Of a stretch of DNA of 32,552 bases, positions 15,371 through 22,524 are shown in pieces (position 1 is the stretch's first letter; every line of letters starts with the position of its first letter). The notes beneath the pieces are model-generated. The model ran no database searches. It saw only the letters and a program-made list of their open reading frames with translations, and was not told the origin of the DNA. The translations under genes were made by a program, and so were the position numbers. Source of the stretch: a virus; IMG/VR virus record IMGVR_UViG_3300021503_000005, positions 1 through 32,552 of that record. The stretch is one strand, 5' to 3'.

Positions 15371-16886
15371 AATTCCACACTCTCCTAACAAACTTCGGTT
15401 GTTTAAGCAACTGTATAGCAATAAATAAACTCATCACAGCATCATCAAAACACCCAGCAGCAGCTTCTATTGTTCCATCTTCTTTCTCTACAAATGTTCG
15501 CATTTGTGTCAATGTAATCCTATCATGTAATATAACTAACATCTTCCTAACAACTTCTTCTCCATCATCTATCATAATCCGGCGAGTTTTTATATTAGTA
15601 GGAAACCCAACCTCGTATTGAACTTCTCCAAACCCACCTTTACTCCGATGTTTATATAATTGACTATATCCTAAAGTCTGTAAGCGAATTATTGTTCCTA
15701 TTCCAATCCCATCATTCTCAACAGCTATTGTCGCATAGTTATATCTTTTACCTACACTACTTAAAATCTCTGCATATATATCAGGCCTCCACTTTCCATA
15801 AATATGTCCTACTTGTTCCCATGTATCTCTCCTAAATATCTGCGCTGAACAATACGACCCTTTTCTTTTACCACCGGCAACATCAGCACCTATAATATAC
15901 TCAACATCTGGAATAGGCTCAAAATATATGTAGTGATCTTTCCTCTCATTAGGAAGAGGTTGCATCACTAACTCTTCATAAGCGTCTAAAATATCTTGAT
16001 CAAATAAACAACCCTCCATTCTCGCAAAACAACTCTGAATATCACTTGGATAATCTCTTCTAAATAACTGTGTTCCAACTTTCTCTCCACCTAACTCATC
16101 TATCTTAAATCTCCTCCAAGCTATTTGCCCAGGCAACACGTGTTCTTCGTCTAATAGTTTAATCTCTTCTTCATTTAATTCTCCTAAATCTTCTAAAGTC
16201 GTTCCTGTAACAATAGAATATTCAGGATAAGCGAACCACGGAGTAAAAAATGTCTTATAAGCACTTAATCCATTCCACCCTCTCATGGCTCTATTGTGAA
16301 AATCATTAAAACCGTTCGGGGTAGATTCAATTACAATAACACCTTCTTGAGCTACACAATTAGCTACTGAACCATGAGTCGTTTCTGGATAAGGATAATA
16401 AGCATACTCACTTTCTTTAACAAACTGCAATGTCTCACTTTTACCTACTTCATCAGCAGCTTGTTCCGACCGACCGCAACTCGTAACAGAAATACCACTA
16501 TTCAAAACAGGGAAAGATAACATGTTAACATTATCTTTATCAATAACCGGCCGAATACCATCAGGCAAAGAAGCGTACATAATCTTTAAATTCTGCAATG
16601 CCTTTTGAGCCGCAATAATCTTATGGTAAATAGTTAAATATTGAAACCCCTCGTGAGTTATTGTAGCATGTAAGCCTCGTCCATCAATACAAGTTGACCA
16701 CCCTCCCATCTGTCGAGGCTTAACAATAATATCTCTTTTAGTGCATTCCTTATAATACCGTGTTTGTTCTGGATAAAACTTCCATTTATCTATTCTACCA
16801 TCAGGGTGTCGAATCTTAACAAAATTCTCACAGAAAAACTTCCAATCAGATAAACTTTTTTTCAGAACGTCTTTTGTTAATCTCAT
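15363..16886 (-). CDS. Large terminase subunit (ATPase and nuclease)
   Basis: This 507-residue protein has both terminase domains. In the ATPase, the Walker A-like loop is KPRQMGGWST (56-65), the Walker B region is LQFVKESEYA (153-162) and the coupling motif is IESTPNG (186-192). The RNase H-like nuclease has acidic residues D335 (IIGADVAGG), E390 (IAVENDGIG) and D481/D482 (GCFDDAVMSLF). It cuts and pumps phage DNA through the portal. The start overlaps the stop of the zinc-ribbon gene (CTATGA). Full length for the family. Confidence 0.93.
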   Translation of the reverse strand: MRLTKDVLKKSLSDWKFFCENFVKIRHPDGRIDKWKFYPEQTRYYKECTKRDIIVKPRQMGGWSTCIDGRGLHATITHEGFQYLTIYHKIIAAQKALQNLKIMYASLPDGIRPVIDKDNVNMLSFPVLNSGISVTSCGRSEQAADEVGKSETLQFVKESEYAYYPYPETTHGSVANCVAQEGVIVIESTPNGFNDFHNRAMRGWNGLSAYKTFFTPWFAYPEYSIVTGTTLEDLGELNEEEIKLLDEEHVLPGQIAWRRFKIDELGGEKVGTQLFRRDYPSDIQSCFARMEGCLFDQDILDAYEELVMQPLPNERKDHYIYFEPIPDVEYIIGADVAGGKRKGSYCSAQIFRRDTWEQVGHIYGKWRPDIYAEILSSVGKRYNYATIAVENDGIGIGTIIRLQTLGYSQLYKHRSKGGFGEVQYEVGFPTNIKTRRIMIDDGEEVVRKMLVILHDRITLTQMRTFVEKEDGTIEAAAGCFDDAVMSLFIAIQLLKQPKFVRRVWNFE

Positions 16887-17110
16887 AGTTTCTTATGTTC
16901 AGGTAACTTAGTTATATAATCGCACACTTCACAATAAGCTATATTATTTTTGATAATTAAATTCCTTCCACATCTTAAACATGTCTTAAGGTATGAATCT
17001 CTGTTTCTATATCCACAGGATTCACAGTAAACTATTTCAAAAAAGTTAAGAGTCAATTTAGTTAACTTTTCGCCGCATTTTGGACAACATTCATTATCTT
17101 TACTATCCAA
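16883..17110 (-). CDS. Double zinc-ribbon protein
   Basis: A 75-residue protein with two CxxC...CxxC zinc ribbons: C9-x-x-C12 with C29-x-x-C32, and C44-x-x-C47 with C60-x-x-C63. The start is a TTG at 17110, one base after the stop of the upstream gene, with no in-frame ATG before the first cysteine pair. It is coupled to the large terminase gene by a 4-base overlap, so it may bind DNA or RNA during packaging. It is not a known terminase subunit. Confidence 0.6.
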   Translation of the reverse strand: MDSKDNECCPKCGEKLTKLTLNFFEIVYCESCGYRNRDSYLKTCLRCGRNLIIKNNIAYCEVCDYITKLPEHKKL

Positions 17111-17111
17111 T

Positions 17112-17522
17112 TTACTTACCGTCCCCGATTACCAGTTGTTCAAGGATATTCCCATCATTATTAGAAACAACCTGTCTCTTGGAGAAACTTATTGCAAAGT
17201 CAATTAAAGTCTTTGCCGCTTTACGAGAAGCTTGAGGGTTAAGATCATATAGACCATCAATTAAAACATCGAAGGCTTTATTTGCCGAGTATAACGCTTT
17301 TAATCGCACTACGCCTTCAAGGACATTTAATGCCGGTTCTGAGAGTAATATGGAAAAGGGGTCATCTGTAGGAAGGTTGTATTTCTCTAAAGTCTCCGTT
17401 ATTTGAGAAAGAGATAGCTCCTTTTCAACAAGCTCTTTGACAGCTTGTTTAATCCGATCTTCATTATTGTCAAGACCAAAAGTAACGAGATCGGCGGGAG
17501 CTGTGTCTGGATTACCTTCCAT
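17112..17522 (-). CDS. Small terminase subunit candidate
   Basis: A 136-residue acidic, helical protein and the first gene of the late cluster. A short helix-turn-helix-like part (ELSLSQITETLEKYNLP) is followed by a long helical centre (LEGVVRLKALYSANKAFDVL) and a polar tail. Size, place two genes before the large terminase, and this layout fit small terminases, which form rings that bind the packaging site. No diagnostic motif is present, so the call rests on position. The repeat array just upstream could hold its binding site. Confidence 0.5.
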   Translation of the reverse strand: MEGNPDTAPADLVTFGLDNNEDRIKQAVKELVEKELSLSQITETLEKYNLPTDDPFSILLSEPALNVLEGVVRLKALYSANKAFDVLIDGLYDLNPQASRKAAKTLIDFAISFSKRQVVSNNDGNILEQLVIGDGK

Positions 17523-17740
17523 ACTTATTGAACGACCCTTTATTCAAGAAGTTCCCTTGTGTTATAAATTTTTTTGGCATATTATTTGTTGTGAGGGTGA
17601 GGGGAATCTGGGAAATCTGGGGGAAAAATTTTTTTGTTATTGCTTGTTGCTTTGATTCTGTATTAACGGGGAAATCTGGGAGATGGGGGAAAATTTTTGT
17701 GTAGGGTAGCGGCGGGGATAACAAGTCTCCTAAGTTGACC

Positions 17741-18008
17741 TTAGTTCAATAAAAACAGTATCTTATGATTTTTGGCACGATCTTTGTAAGCCGCTCAAAA
17801 AGTATGCCAAAAGCCTTTAATACAATAAAAACAGTATCTTATATGTTTTGGCACGATGTTTGCAGACCGCTCAAAAAGTGTGCCAAAAATCATAAGATAC
17901 TGTTTTCATTGAACTAAAGATATTCGGCATGATATTTGCTATGCGCTTAGATTAAGTAAGTAGCAAATAGCATGCCAAAATCATAAAGCCTTGTTTTTAT
18001 TGAATTAG
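17741..18008. repeat. Nested dyad array: 76-bp tandem repeat plus 38-bp inverted repeats
   Basis: Plus-strand TTGGCAC/GGCAT half-sites have their GG at 17774, 17850 and 17926, exactly 76 bases apart. Opposed half-sites have GG at 17808, 17884 and 17976. A 38-bp arm at 17741-17778 matches the reverse complement of 17880-17917 at 37 of 38 bases. A further direct arm (core CAATAAAAACAGTATCTTAT) lies at 17823-17842, and a diverged inverted arm at 17981-18008. Confidence 0.85.
17962..17977 (-). promoter_or_regulatory. sigma54-like -24/-12 element, late promoter candidate
   Basis: The minus strand reads TGGCATGCTATTTGCT: GG, ten bases, GC, close to the sigma54 consensus TGGCAC-N5-TTGCW. It points towards the small terminase gene 440 bases away and is nearly identical to the element at 24504-24519. 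It is also the right arm of a dyad, so a binding site for a phage regulator is the main alternative. Confidence 0.5.
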
Positions 18009-18070
18009 AAATTTAAACAAACATTTTTTTAACTCTTGAAGTGTGGGATTTTCTTAAAAACAAGGATAAA

Positions 18071-18102
18071 AAAATCCCTTGACCACGTGGTCAAGGGATT
18101 TT
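18071..18102 (-). terminator. Perfect-palindrome intrinsic terminator
   Basis: A 32-base perfect palindrome (AAAATCCCTTGACCAC and its complement) is followed on the minus strand by a run of T (TTTTTTTATCC). It closes the lone gene 18144-18656 and shields the late control region from read-through. Confidence 0.85.
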
Positions 18103-18143
18103 AAGGATTATGCTCTGTTTTTTGTTTGGTCTATACGCTTGAA

Positions 18144-18656
18144 CTATGATCCGATAAGAACAAGCCGTAACTCGTCCCATAGCTCACGTTGTTGTTCACG
18201 ATCAATCACTTCGGCTTTTGTATCGGGAGCACTTGAGGCTAAGATTAGGGCAAATTTATCAGCACGGCTTTTTGTTGCAGTACTAAGCAGGCCGATTTGA
18301 TCACCCTCTGCATTCGTTAAAATCTTTCCAGTTTTATCCATCACTCGTACAATAAAGCGACGGATTTTTCGCTCTGAACGACCGGCTTTTGATTTGCCAA
18401 GCCGTAAAGAATATCCGGCTTGGCGATGGATTGTCCAGTATGCTGAATTACTGAACCTTTGAGAAGCGGCTTCCATGTATCCCTGGAGAGTACTCTCTTC
18501 TGAACTGTTAGGGTGTCGTCTAATTTTAGCAATTGAAATTCCAGTCGGAGATATAACTTCCACGATATACTCTTCCGGAGAAGAGTTTAAATCCAGTTCG
18601 CCAAGCTCTTCGGGAATTTCAACGCTGTACTCGGATTTTTGCTTTTGCTTTTTCAT
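18144..18656 (-). CDS. Unknown protein in its own transcription unit
   Basis: A 170-residue protein. I place the start at the ATG at 18656 (MKKQKQKSEYSV), with GGAGAG upstream; a frame extending 14 residues further lacks a site. The order is a basic start, an acidic stretch (EIPEELGELDLNSSPEEY), a possible strand-rich domain (YIVEVISPTGISIAKIRRHP), a basic centre (LGKSKAGRSERKIRRFIVRV) and a helical end (REQQRELWDELRLVL). I do not recognise a family. It alone has a sigma70-type promoter and a private terminator, and its base composition looks richer in G+C than its neighbours, which fits a moron or an independently expressed regulator. Confidence 0.65.
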   Translation of the reverse strand: MKKQKQKSEYSVEIPEELGELDLNSSPEEYIVEVISPTGISIAKIRRHPNSSEESTLQGYMEAASQRFSNSAYWTIHRQAGYSLRLGKSKAGRSERKIRRFIVRVMDKTGKILTNAEGDQIGLLSTATKSRADKFALILASSAPDTKAEVIDREQQRELWDELRLVLIGS

Positions 18657-18706
18657 AATCTCTCTCCCTTTTTCTTTTGTCAAAGAGCATAATCCCATAC
18701 AATTTA

Positions 18707-18735
18707 AATATAATAAATATACCTTAAAATGTCAA
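18707..18735 (-). promoter_or_regulatory. sigma70-type promoter for the lone gene
   Basis: Minus strand -35 TTGACA (18730-18735), a 17-base spacer and -10 TATATT (18707-18712) give a near-consensus housekeeping promoter. It would start transcription near 18700, about 45 bases before the ATG at 18656. No comparable promoter was seen elsewhere in the window. Confidence 0.75.
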
Positions 18736-18775
18736 GTACTTTTTCAAAAATCTTTATAGGCTAAAATTGAATGCG

Positions 18776-18836
18776 ATCTGGAAATCTGGAAATCTGGAAA
18801 TCTGGAAATCTGGAAATCTGGAAATCTGGAAATCTG
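18776..18836. repeat. Tandem octamer array, GAAATCTG x7
   Basis: Seven uninterrupted copies of GAAATCTG (18781-18836) follow a partial copy. The array sits about 45 bases upstream of the -35 box of the lone gene. Single related motifs (GGGAAATCTGGG type) occur at 17600-17620 and 17669-17684, so the motif is not only a slippage product. Confidence 0.85.
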
Positions 18837-19036
18837 AATGATCCAGTTCTTTTGAATTTTCTTGTTTTGTGATTTTATTCTGTTTTGTAATTTTTCGCGC
18901 TGTTACAAAATGATACGCTGTTTCAAAACCGCCGCTTGTATCTCATCGCCGCTTGTGATTTTTCTTACGCCAAAGTTCTTATTCTACATCTAAAAAATTC
19001 CTAAATTTTTTCTTCTGGAAAAGATAAATTCAAAGT

Positions 19037-19629
19037 GTTAATACAGAATGCATGTTATCTTTTTTAAAAACAATAATTTGCGGTATCTATTTATTTTTAT
19101 TACGTTTAGCTTTGTTATCAAGTTGGAAAAAAGTGTTAATTACAGAATAGATTGACTAACTATAATACTTTATATCTAATTTTAAAAATGAAAATGTTAA
19201 TACAGAATGCATCGAGAACTTTAATAAAAACATCATATTAGAAGAGTTCTATGTTAATACAGAATACTTTGAAACCCGATACCCTTGTAGTCGCAGATTA
19301 AATGTAACAAAAACAAACAGTTAACCTTTCCCGCACAAAAGCATTTCTAACTTATTGTTTTTTTGCCACATACGCTAAATTACTTTTTTCACTAAATAAA
19401 GTGCAAATTATCAAACACTTACAAAATAGGCTTTTTTACCCCAAAATCTTTCAAAAAATCCTGTATTAACATCAATCCTTAAAAAACAATAACTTAGAAC
19501 ACTGTTTAAAAGAAATTTTCAAGTTTTTAAAATGCGAAAAAAATTAAAATCAATTTCAATCTATTCTGTAATTAACACTTTTTTTCTCTTGACAACAAGA
19601 CCCACCTTTTCAATCTATTCTGTATTAAC
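19037..19629. repeat. Seven GTTAATACAGAAT iterons in two opposed blocks
   Basis: Plus-strand copies are at 19037-19049, 19135-19148 (one extra T), 19196-19208 and 19253-19265. Inverted copies are at 19458-19470 (one mismatch), 19563-19576 (one extra base) and 19617-19629. An eighth, inverted copy is at 17655-17667. The two copies with the extra base share a longer match of about 28 bp, ending AGAATAGATTGA, in inverted orientation. Iterated sites in AT-rich non-coding DNA suggest a replication origin or a set of operators. Confidence 0.8.
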
Positions 19630-19655
19630 GCTTGTATCCTTGTATTATAAAAATA

Positions 19656-19678
19656 GGGCGGCTTTAATAAAACCGCCC
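19656..19678 (-). terminator. Intrinsic terminator of the unknown-gene operon
   Basis: GGGCGG and CCGCCC arms flank an 11-base centre that can extend the pairing with AAA/TTT. On the minus strand the hairpin is followed by TATTTTTAT. It lies 44 bases past the stop of the last gene (19722). Confidence 0.8.
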
Positions 19679-19721
19679 TTGTTGCTTATCCATTCTTGTG
19701 CTTATCCATTATTCTTATCCA

Positions 19722-20108
19722 TTAACCTGGTATCCACCTGTTAATGAATTTCCTTAACTCTTCGATTCCCTCTATATCTATTTCAGCCATTGTATATCCA
19801 GTTTTTAGCTCCTCTATAACTAATCGAGTATCTCCACCTCCACCTTTTGTTATAAAGTAACAAAGAATTTCATTGCGGTAGGCGTCTCTCATAGTTACAT
19901 CGGGGTACAAACCCCAAAATTCTTCTAAGTTCTCATATTCAGGACTTTCTCCTTCCTCAATCCAGTAGTTCAGGAAATATTTTAACTTTTGTAACTCTTC
20001 TAAATTATCTATCCGAGTGTCGAACATTAACACATGATTTCTTCTTAATCTTATTTCTCCGTTCAAACAGCTCGGAACATTCTTATTCCAGTTGTAAATC
20101 CGTTTCAT
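19722..20108 (-). CDS. Hypothetical protein, last gene of the operon
   Basis: A 128-residue acidic protein. It contains two similar segments of the form 'I(D/E)x(L/I)EEL-x-K-x-x-x-F-(I/L)N-x-W' (RIDNLEELQKLKYFLNYWIE near residue 32, and IDIEGIEELRKFINRWIPG at the C-terminus), suggesting an internal duplication. The start is clear: GTGAAAGGAGAAGAAAA precedes ATG at 20108. I do not recognise a family. Confidence 0.6.
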   Translation of the reverse strand: MKRIYNWNKNVPSCLNGEIRLRRNHVLMFDTRIDNLEELQKLKYFLNYWIEEGESPEYENLEEFWGLYPDVTMRDAYRNEILCYFITKGGGGDTRLVIEELKTGYTMAEIDIEGIEELRKFINRWIPG

Positions 20109-20121
20109 TTTTCTTCTCCTT

Positions 20122-20448
20122 TCACTTGTTACTTTTGAGAGCCTGCCAAAAACTTACTGCTATTGTACCATAGTTAGGATTATCACCAAAAACTTCAAGA
20201 CTGTTTTTAGTGATAGTTGCTATAACTTCATATCCTTTAGGCGGCTCTTTATATTGTGCTATGTATAAATCGCCTAAAGTACGTCTTGCATCTACCTGGC
20301 CTTTTTTATTATACGCTACAGTTACAAATCGTGTAGTGTGCCAGTATTGATTAGTTTCAATTAGTAGATAACGCTCTTTTGTTAACGTGTTAATCTTTGC
20401 AAGAATTAACTTGAAGTTATGTACTTTTTCTAAACTATCATTTTCCAT
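20122..20448 (-). CDS. Hypothetical protein
   Basis: A 108-residue, probably soluble mixed alpha/beta protein (FKLILAKINTLTKERYLLIE; TTRFVTVAYNKKGQ; YEVIATITKN). The start at 20448 overlaps the end of the small gene upstream and has AAGGAGAAAAAAG before it. No family recognised. Confidence 0.58.
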   Translation of the reverse strand: MENDSLEKVHNFKLILAKINTLTKERYLLIETNQYWHTTRFVTVAYNKKGQVDARRTLGDLYIAQYKEPPKGYEVIATITKNSLEVFGDNPNYGTIAVSFWQALKSNK

Positions 20449-20602
20449 TCTTTTTTCTCCTTTTTTGACCTATCGCTTCTTTTCCTTTTATCTTTGGGAT
20501 ATGTTTGTAACCGTCGCCTGTGTAGTATATCTTTTTACCACATTTTAGACATATTAGTTCTGGATATTCTTTCATATCTGGGATCGCTTTATGGATTCCC
20601 AC
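20438..20602 (-). CDS. Small Cys-containing basic protein
   Basis: A 54-residue protein in the gap between two larger genes. A GTG at 20602 has GGAG seven bases upstream (start MGIHKAIPD); an ATG at 20575 would give 45 residues but has a poor ribosome site. A single CLKCG pair is followed by KKIYYTGDGYKHIPK and a strongly basic end (GQKRRKKNGK). It overlaps both neighbours, as most genes here do. Possibly a nucleic-acid-binding peptide. Confidence 0.5.
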   Translation of the reverse strand: MGIHKAIPDMKEYPELICLKCGKKIYYTGDGYKHIPKIKGKEAIGQKRRKKNGK

Positions 20603-21123
20603 TTTTCCACTCCTTTCTTAATTCTTTCTGCTGTAGGAGTTATTACATATAGATAATCTTCTCCTAATCCTGAATTGTATATATAATCCAGTGTTTCTTT
20701 TGCCCACGTTAGCCAGTTATCCTCGTTGTTACAGAAACAGAGCTGTGAATGTCTTATTGCTATTCCAAGTCCTGCTATAACACTAAACTCTGGATCATAG
20801 TATCTTTGTTCCCAGTAGTCATCACCTGTTATTATTTTTCCCGCTGTTGTTGTTATTACTTTTGTTTCTTCTGGAAGTGCTTTAAAGAAATCTCTGTAAA
20901 CGTGCCAACAAGCACTTCCTGTTTTTCTTCCGAGCATACTAACAGATGCTCCTTTTCCTTCTGTGTTTTTAGTTTTTAGTCTTGTTAGATAGTAGTATTT
21001 TTTTTCTTCTATCCCGTATGTGTCAATGTTGCCTTCGTATTTTTCATTTACCTTTTCCAGAGCGGTTTCTATGTCGCCTATTGTTACATATTCTTTTAAT
21101 GCTGTAATTTTTTTGATAATCAT
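20572..21123 (-). CDS. Hypothetical protein
   Basis: A 183-residue soluble protein, one of the larger products of this operon. Notable stretches are KKYYYLTRLKTKNTEGKGASVSMLGRKTGSACWHVYRDFF (two blocks around residues 41-80) and FSVIAGLGIAIRHSQLCFC followed by a C-terminal helix. The start overlaps no gene and has AAGGAGAATAAAAA upstream. I see no catalytic motif that I can name. Confidence 0.6.
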   Translation of the reverse strand: MIIKKITALKEYVTIGDIETALEKVNEKYEGNIDTYGIEEKKYYYLTRLKTKNTEGKGASVSMLGRKTGSACWHVYRDFFKALPEETKVITTTAGKIITGDDYWEQRYYDPEFSVIAGLGIAIRHSQLCFCNNEDNWLTWAKETLDYIYNSGLGEDYLYVITPTAERIKKGVEKWESIKRSQI

Positions 21124-21135
21124 TTTTTATTCTCC

Positions 21136-21510
21136 TTATTTATTAGTCGGTTCATCATCATTTATTTCCATTTGCATTATCATACTATATACCATTTCTA
21201 TTATATTTTTCTTTAGACTCCCTTTATATCCTTGTTTCTTTGCGATATCTGCTGCTTTGTATAGACAAAGCAATGTTAAACTGCTCATTGTTGCTAATAT
21301 GAAGTACTGAAAGTCTGCTTGTGCATTTATATCCATTTCTTGTTCTTCGCATATCTTTTCCAGCAGCTCGATATGCTCTCTTTGTACTTGTGTGAACTCT
21401 TCTGCATAATAATCTACTAAATTTTCAAGTTCACCCTTGTCACAAATAAGACCGAGTTCAAGAACAGTTGCCATCTGTTCTTTAATTGCTCTTTTAATTG
21501 CAGCTCTCAT
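21136..21510 (-). CDS. Hypothetical helical protein
   Basis: A 124-residue, almost wholly helical acidic protein (ELENLVDYYAEEFTQVQREH; FILATMSSLTLLCLYKAADI). The hydrophobic part near residue 70-90 is only weakly membrane-like. It ends in INDDEPTNK. The SD before ATG at 21510 is AAGGAGAGAAAAA. Family unknown. Confidence 0.55.
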   Translation of the reverse strand: MRAAIKRAIKEQMATVLELGLICDKGELENLVDYYAEEFTQVQREHIELLEKICEEQEMDINAQADFQYFILATMSSLTLLCLYKAADIAKKQGYKGSLKKNIIEMVYSMIMQMEINDDEPTNK

Positions 21511-21527
21511 TTTTTCTCTCCTTCTTT

Positions 21528-21806
21528 TTATTCGATTATAATGTGATACGACTCTCTGTTTTTGTTTGCTACTTCGTACATTTGTCTCCCTTGTTTATTT
21601 GTATCTATTATTTGACATCTCTCTCGGTTATTTCTGTATATTTCCGTCATTGTATTTATTATTTTTGCTTTTGTTATTTCATCACTACAAATAATTAAAA
21701 TCGTCCAGTGATCTCTATGTTTGTATATTGTTGTCATAGTGTTTTCCATAGCTCCGCTTTTGTCTATGTGTTTTAATGTCTTTAGTATTCTTTTGTACTC
21801 ATTCAT
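21528..21806 (-). CDS. Hypothetical small protein
   Basis: A 92-residue basic alpha/beta protein with the pattern MTTIYKHRDHWTILIICSDEI-TKAKI, a duplicated MTxIY(K/R) motif at both halves, and a closing YHIIIE strand. The start codon overlaps the end of the next upstream gene (AAATGA) and carries the standard AAGGAGAAGAAAA site. Family unknown. Confidence 0.55.
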   Translation of the reverse strand: MNEYKRILKTLKHIDKSGAMENTMTTIYKHRDHWTILIICSDEITKAKIINTMTEIYRNNRERCQIIDTNKQGRQMYEVANKNRESYHIIIE

Positions 21807-22177
21807 TTTTCTTCTCCTTTTTCTTGTAATTGTAAAAATACTTCAGTATCTCCTCTTCTTATTTCGTACTCGGAACTTTTCTTTTTAATGTACTCACCTT
21901 CTATAATATTTTGCTCTTCTGTTATGTTAGTTAGTTTTACTCTTAGCTGTTCTTTTTCTAAGTTTTTAATGTACTCCGTTAGTGCTTGTTTTTCGGTTTC
22001 TTTATATTTTATACGTAACTTGTGATCATACATTACGTATATTTCACTTTTCTCGACTAATTCATCAGGTAACTTTCGTACCATTAAATGCAGAAGATAG
22101 GACTTTTTTATCCACTCTTCTTCTCTCTTTTGTTGCCTATCTAAGGTTTCCAGCAGTTCTTTTTTTCTAAGTATCAT
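21803..22177 (-). CDS. Hypothetical protein, paralogue 1 of 3
   Basis: A 124-residue protein, one of three tandem relatives. Shared plan: a basic or charged N-terminal helix (MILRKKELLETL), then L-x-x-(L/M)(P)DEL(V/L)xKS near residue 37-45, a conserved (M/V)xDxxLxI strand, an E-T-E-(K)-A-L-T-E-Y helix, a GL/QL-R-V-K strand, and a C-terminal hydrophobic strand before the polar tail. It ends in KGEEK; that codon string is the ribosome site of the following gene. Confidence 0.6.
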   Translation of the reverse strand: MILRKKELLETLDRQQKREEEWIKKSYLLHLMVRKLPDELVEKSEIYVMYDHKLRIKYKETEKQALTEYIKNLEKEQLRVKLTNITEEQNIIEGEYIKKKSSEYEIRRGDTEVFLQLQEKGEEK

Positions 22178-22524
22178 TTTTCTTCTCCTTTTTTAATTAG
22201 TTTTTGGCTTGTTTTTAAATCAATATAGGTGTTTTCTTGTATTATCTTATATTTTATGCTCAGTTCTCCGATTGTTGCTATCTCCACTTTTAATCCTTCC
22301 TCTTTTAATTTTACAAGATATTTGTTTATTTCATCTAATTCCTCCGTTTTTATATGTAATGTCTCATCGAACATTACTGTACTGGTTTTGAGTAATTCAT
22401 CAGGTATTTTTTTTAGCATTAGATACAAAAGATCGAGTTTTTTTAAACGGGTCTTCATATCATTTCGTATCTTGTTTTTTTGTTCTTTTACAGCTTTTAA
22501 AAGTTCTTGTTTTCTAAGTATCAT
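22174..22524 (-). CDS. Hypothetical protein, paralogue 2 of 3
   Basis: A 116-residue relative of the flanking genes. It starts MILRKQELLKAV, nearly identical to paralogue 1, then has KKIPDELLKTS and a TVMFDETLHIK strand followed by an INKYLVKLKEEGLKVEI segment. It also ends KGEEK, with the next ATG overlapping its stop. The close match of the first 10 residues with paralogue 1 points to a fairly recent duplication. Confidence 0.6.
   Translation of the reverse strand: MILRKQELLKAVKEQKNKIRNDMKTRLKKLDLLYLMLKKIPDELLKTSTVMFDETLHIKTEELDEINKYLVKLKEEGLKVEIATIGELSIKYKIIQENTYIDLKTSQKLIKKGEEK

Larger units (their letters stand above)
17523..18070. other. Non-coding control region upstream of the late genes
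   Basis: About 550 bases without a credible gene. From left to right it holds GGGAAATCTGGG-like motifs (17600-17620 and 17669-17684), one copy of the 13-bp iteron (17655-17667), and a nested array of dyads with sigma54-like elements and long inverted repeats (17741-18008). The late-gene promoter should lie here because a terminator closes the upstream gene at 18071. Confidence 0.7.
18657..19721. other. Non-coding, AT-rich region (origin candidate)
   Basis: About 1 kb without a credible gene on either strand. It holds the sigma70-type promoter of the lone gene (18707-18735), an octamer array (18776-18836), short doublets of CGCTGTT-x-CAAAA and CGCCGCTTGT (18897-18955), one copy of the TTCTACRTYTAAAAAATTCC repeat (18981-19004), seven iterons in opposed blocks (19037-19629) and a terminator (19656-19678). 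Confidence 0.75.

Noticed and set aside
17512-17724. A 70-codon minus-strand frame upstream of the small terminase
   Set aside because: Its composition follows the G-rich AAATCTGGG repeats, it overlaps the terminase start and has no SD. It is repeat-derived chance.
17741-17917. An insertion sequence
   Set aside because: Inverted 38-bp ends enclose only about 100 bases without a transposase. A MITE-like origin remains possible and is noted in the findings, but it is not called as a mobile element.
18341-18532. A 63-codon minus-strand frame within the lone gene
   Set aside because: It is fully contained in the 18144-18656 gene in another frame, without an SD.
18776-18836. A CRISPR array
   Set aside because: Octamers are directly abutting with no spacers and no cas genes are present.
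19580-19620. A plus-strand sigma70 promoter at TTGACA (about 19590)
   Set aside because: No acceptable -10 box lies 16-18 bases downstream and the direction leads only into the terminator and antisense to genes.
19532-19744. A 70-codon plus-strand frame in the origin-like region
   Set aside because: It runs through iterons and the terminator hairpin, has no SD and opposes all other genes.
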